Source: Sphingosinicella sp. LHD-64 (GTDB taxonomy: Bacteria; Pseudomonadota; Alphaproteobacteria; Sphingomonadales; Sphingomonadaceae). From it: DNA of 64,000 nt. Under the pieces are notes generated by a model. That model had not been told where the DNA came from. It was given only the letters and a program-made list of their open reading frames with translations, and ran no database searches. This document shows, in pieces, positions 62,765 to 64,000 of the stretch. The translations under genes were made by a program, and so were the position numbers. The DNA lies in the NCBI RefSeq assembly GCF_031157375.1, contig NZ_JAVIFV010000003.1:570001-634000 (forward strand). The letters are read 5' to 3'. Position 1 is the stretch's first letter; each line of letters begins with the position of its first letter.

Positions 62765-63153
62765 CTTGCGTCCCCCGCCAGGCCTTCGAGGATCGGGCAG
62801 TCGGGGCGGTTGTCGCCCCGGCATGCGCTGACCAAAGTCGTCAATGTCTTCTCCATGTCCCTGAGTTCGCGGATCTTGGTGCGGATTTCGGCGATATGCG
62901 CCTGGGCGGCGGCGCGGACGTCGGCATTGGCGCGATCGGCGTCGCGGTAGAGCGCCAAGAGGTGCCGGCACTGGTCGATGCTGAAGCCGAGGCTGCGGGC
63001 GCGCGCGATGAAGCGCAGCTCGTGCGCTTCCCTGTCGCCATAGTCGCGATAGTCGTTGTCGCGACGCCCGGGCGCGACGAGGCCGATCTGCTCGTAATAG
63101 CGGATCGTCTTGGGCGGCAGGCCCGTGCGCCGCGATACCTGGCCGATGTTCAT
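62761..63153 (-). CDS. cueR: MerR-family copper regulator CueR
   Basis: 130 residues. The N-terminal winged helix [25 protein letters not shown], the dimer helix, and the metal-binding loop with C111 and C119 ([14 protein letters not shown]), the CueR/HmrR arrangement for Cu(I), Ag(I) and Au(I). ATGA overlaps with both neighbours put it inside the operon. Activates copper genes on metal binding; its binding site is not in view. Confidence 0.94.
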   Translation of the reverse strand: MNIGQVSRRTGLPPKTIRYYEQIGLVAPGRRDNDYRDYGDREAHELRFIARARSLGFSIDQCRHLLALYRDADRANADVRAAAQAHIAEIRTKIRELRDMEKTLTTLVSACRGDNRPDCPILEGLAGDAR

Positions 63154-64000
63154 GGGGCTCTCTCCAGATCGAGGGTGCGGAGCCTCAGCGCGTTGCCGAT
63201 CACCGAGACCGACGAGAGGCTCATCGCCAGTGCCGCCAGCATCGGGCTCAGCAGCAGGCCGGTGACGGGATAGAGTATGCCGGCCGCGATCGGCACGCCG
63301 AGCGCATTGTAGCCGAAGGCGAAGATGAGGTTCTGGCGAATGTTGGCGGTGACCGCGCGCGACAGGCGGCGGGCGCGGACGAGGCCGGTGAGATTGCCCT
63401 TCACCAAAGTCACGCCGGCGCTCTCCATCGCGACGTCGGCGCCGGTGCCCATGGCGATGCCGATGTCGGCGCGGGCGAGGGCGGGGGCGTCGTTCACGCC
63501 GTCGCCGGCCATGGCGACGGTGCGGCCCTCGGACTTGAGGCGCGCGACCGCGGCGTCCTTGTCCTCAGGCAACACATCAGCGATCACCTCGTCGAGGCCG
63601 AGCCGCCTGGCGACCGCCTCGGCGGTGCGGCGGTTGTCGCCGGTCAGCATGATGATCCTGAGGCCCTCGGCATGGAGCGCGTCGATCGCGGCGCGGGCCG
63701 AGGGCTTCACCGGATCGGCGACCGCGACGAGGCCGGCGGCCCTGCCGTCGACGGCGACGAACATGGCGGTGGCACCGTCGTCGCGATGCGCGTCGGCGCG
63801 GGCCTCGATGGCAGCGATCTCTGCGCCTTCCAGTGCCATCATCGCGGCATTGCCGATCGCGACGCGCCGTCCGCCGATCATGCCGACGATGCCCTTGCCG
63901 CTCACCGATTCGAAGTCCTCGACCGGTCGTAGGGCGAGGCCAGCCGCTTCGGCGCCGGTGACGATCGCATGGGCGAGCGGGTGTGCGCTCGATCCTTCGA
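63150..64000 (-). CDS. Copper-translocating P1B-type ATPase, 5' truncated
   Basis: The C-terminal third, cut by the window edge. In view: [13 protein letters not shown] (the SEHPLA-type motif), [17 protein letters not shown], the hinge motif [53 protein letters not shown], and the last membrane helices. The CPC and DKTGT motifs lie outside. Exports Cu(I) from the cytoplasm. First gene seen of the copper operon; stop overlaps the CueR start by ATGA. No start can be given; a GTG at 63905 is internal. Confidence 0.95.
   Translation of the reverse strand, partial: EGSSAHPLAHAIVTGAEAAGLALRPVEDFESVSGKGIVGMIGGRRVAIGNAAMMALEGAEIAAIEARADAHRDDGATAMFVAVDGRAAGLVAVADPVKPSARAAIDALHAEGLRIIMLTGDNRRTAEAVARRLGLDEVIADVLPEDKDAAVARLKSEGRTVAMAGDGVNDAPALARADIGIAMGTGADVAMESAGVTLVKGNLTGLVRARRLSRAVTANIRQNLIFAFGYNALGVPIAAGILYPVTGLLLSPMLAALAMSLSSVSVIGNALRLRTLDLERAP

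Noticed and set aside
61076-62950. Long plus-strand frame (624 codons) opposite the multicopper oxidase
   Set aside because: Antisense frames in G+C-rich genes stay open; this one has no domain pattern while the other strand has all copper ligands in order.

Overview
The window looks like chromosomal DNA of a high-G+C alphaproteobacterium, most likely a member of the Sphingomonadaceae. The supporting signs are the hisS-prfA-prmC-DUF4167 block, a CrtY lycopene cyclase, DUF4139, DUF6152 and M61 genes, small proteins of sphingomonad type, and several families of palindromic intergenic repeats. No database search was possible, so the lineage is an inference from gene families and style.

Layout. 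1-5.4 kb: the 3' part of an AlkP-superfamily gene, a CBS-domain protein, an acyl-CoA thioesterase and two tandem secreted DUF4139 proteins. 5.6-12 kb: translation block (DUF4167, prmC, prfA, hisS) with an amidohydrolase between prfA and prmC, then ppa. 12-24.4 kb: M61 peptidase; a TetR gene divergent from an SDR-MFS pair with visible operators; GNAT, GST, EamA, CDF and ispG; DUF6152 with a membrane protein; a serine hydrolase; an M24 peptidase. 24.5-29 kb: an acyltransferase remnant, crtY, dinB, and thiC behind a TPP riboswitch.

29-32.7 kb is the most unusual region. The 3' end of thiC is repeated three times, and each copy is followed by a different gene: a CysK-like PLP enzyme, a GNAT, and a low-G+C gene of about 464 codons with a HEPN-like R-x-H motif. 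This looks like stepwise accretion of accessory genes at the thiC 3' end. The last gene is a candidate defence or toxin gene.

32.8-49.8 kb: VOC proteins, a PP2C-like phosphatase, Arr (rifamycin ADP-ribosyltransferase), an amidohydrolase, a PepSY/OmpR/histidine-kinase operon, a vapBC pair with a perfect operator palindrome, polyprenyl synthase, hrpB, thymidine kinase, and truB-rpsO-pnp. hrpB and truB each carry a palindromic repeat read in frame within the coding sequence.

49.8-52.6 kb: a run of very small minus-strand genes, several overlapping by ATGA, including a paralogous pair and an Xre/MbcA/ParS-like protein; then a degenerate cold-shock gene. 52.8-57.5 kb: a PhyH-type dioxygenase, a TetR-MFS divergent pair with palindromic operators, and LysE/LysR. 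57.7-64 kb: a minus-strand copper-resistance operon (P1B ATPase, CueR, multicopper oxidase, CopB with DPHAGH repeats, DUF2231, His/Met-tailed lipoprotein, DUF411, PepSY membrane protein) that continues beyond the window.
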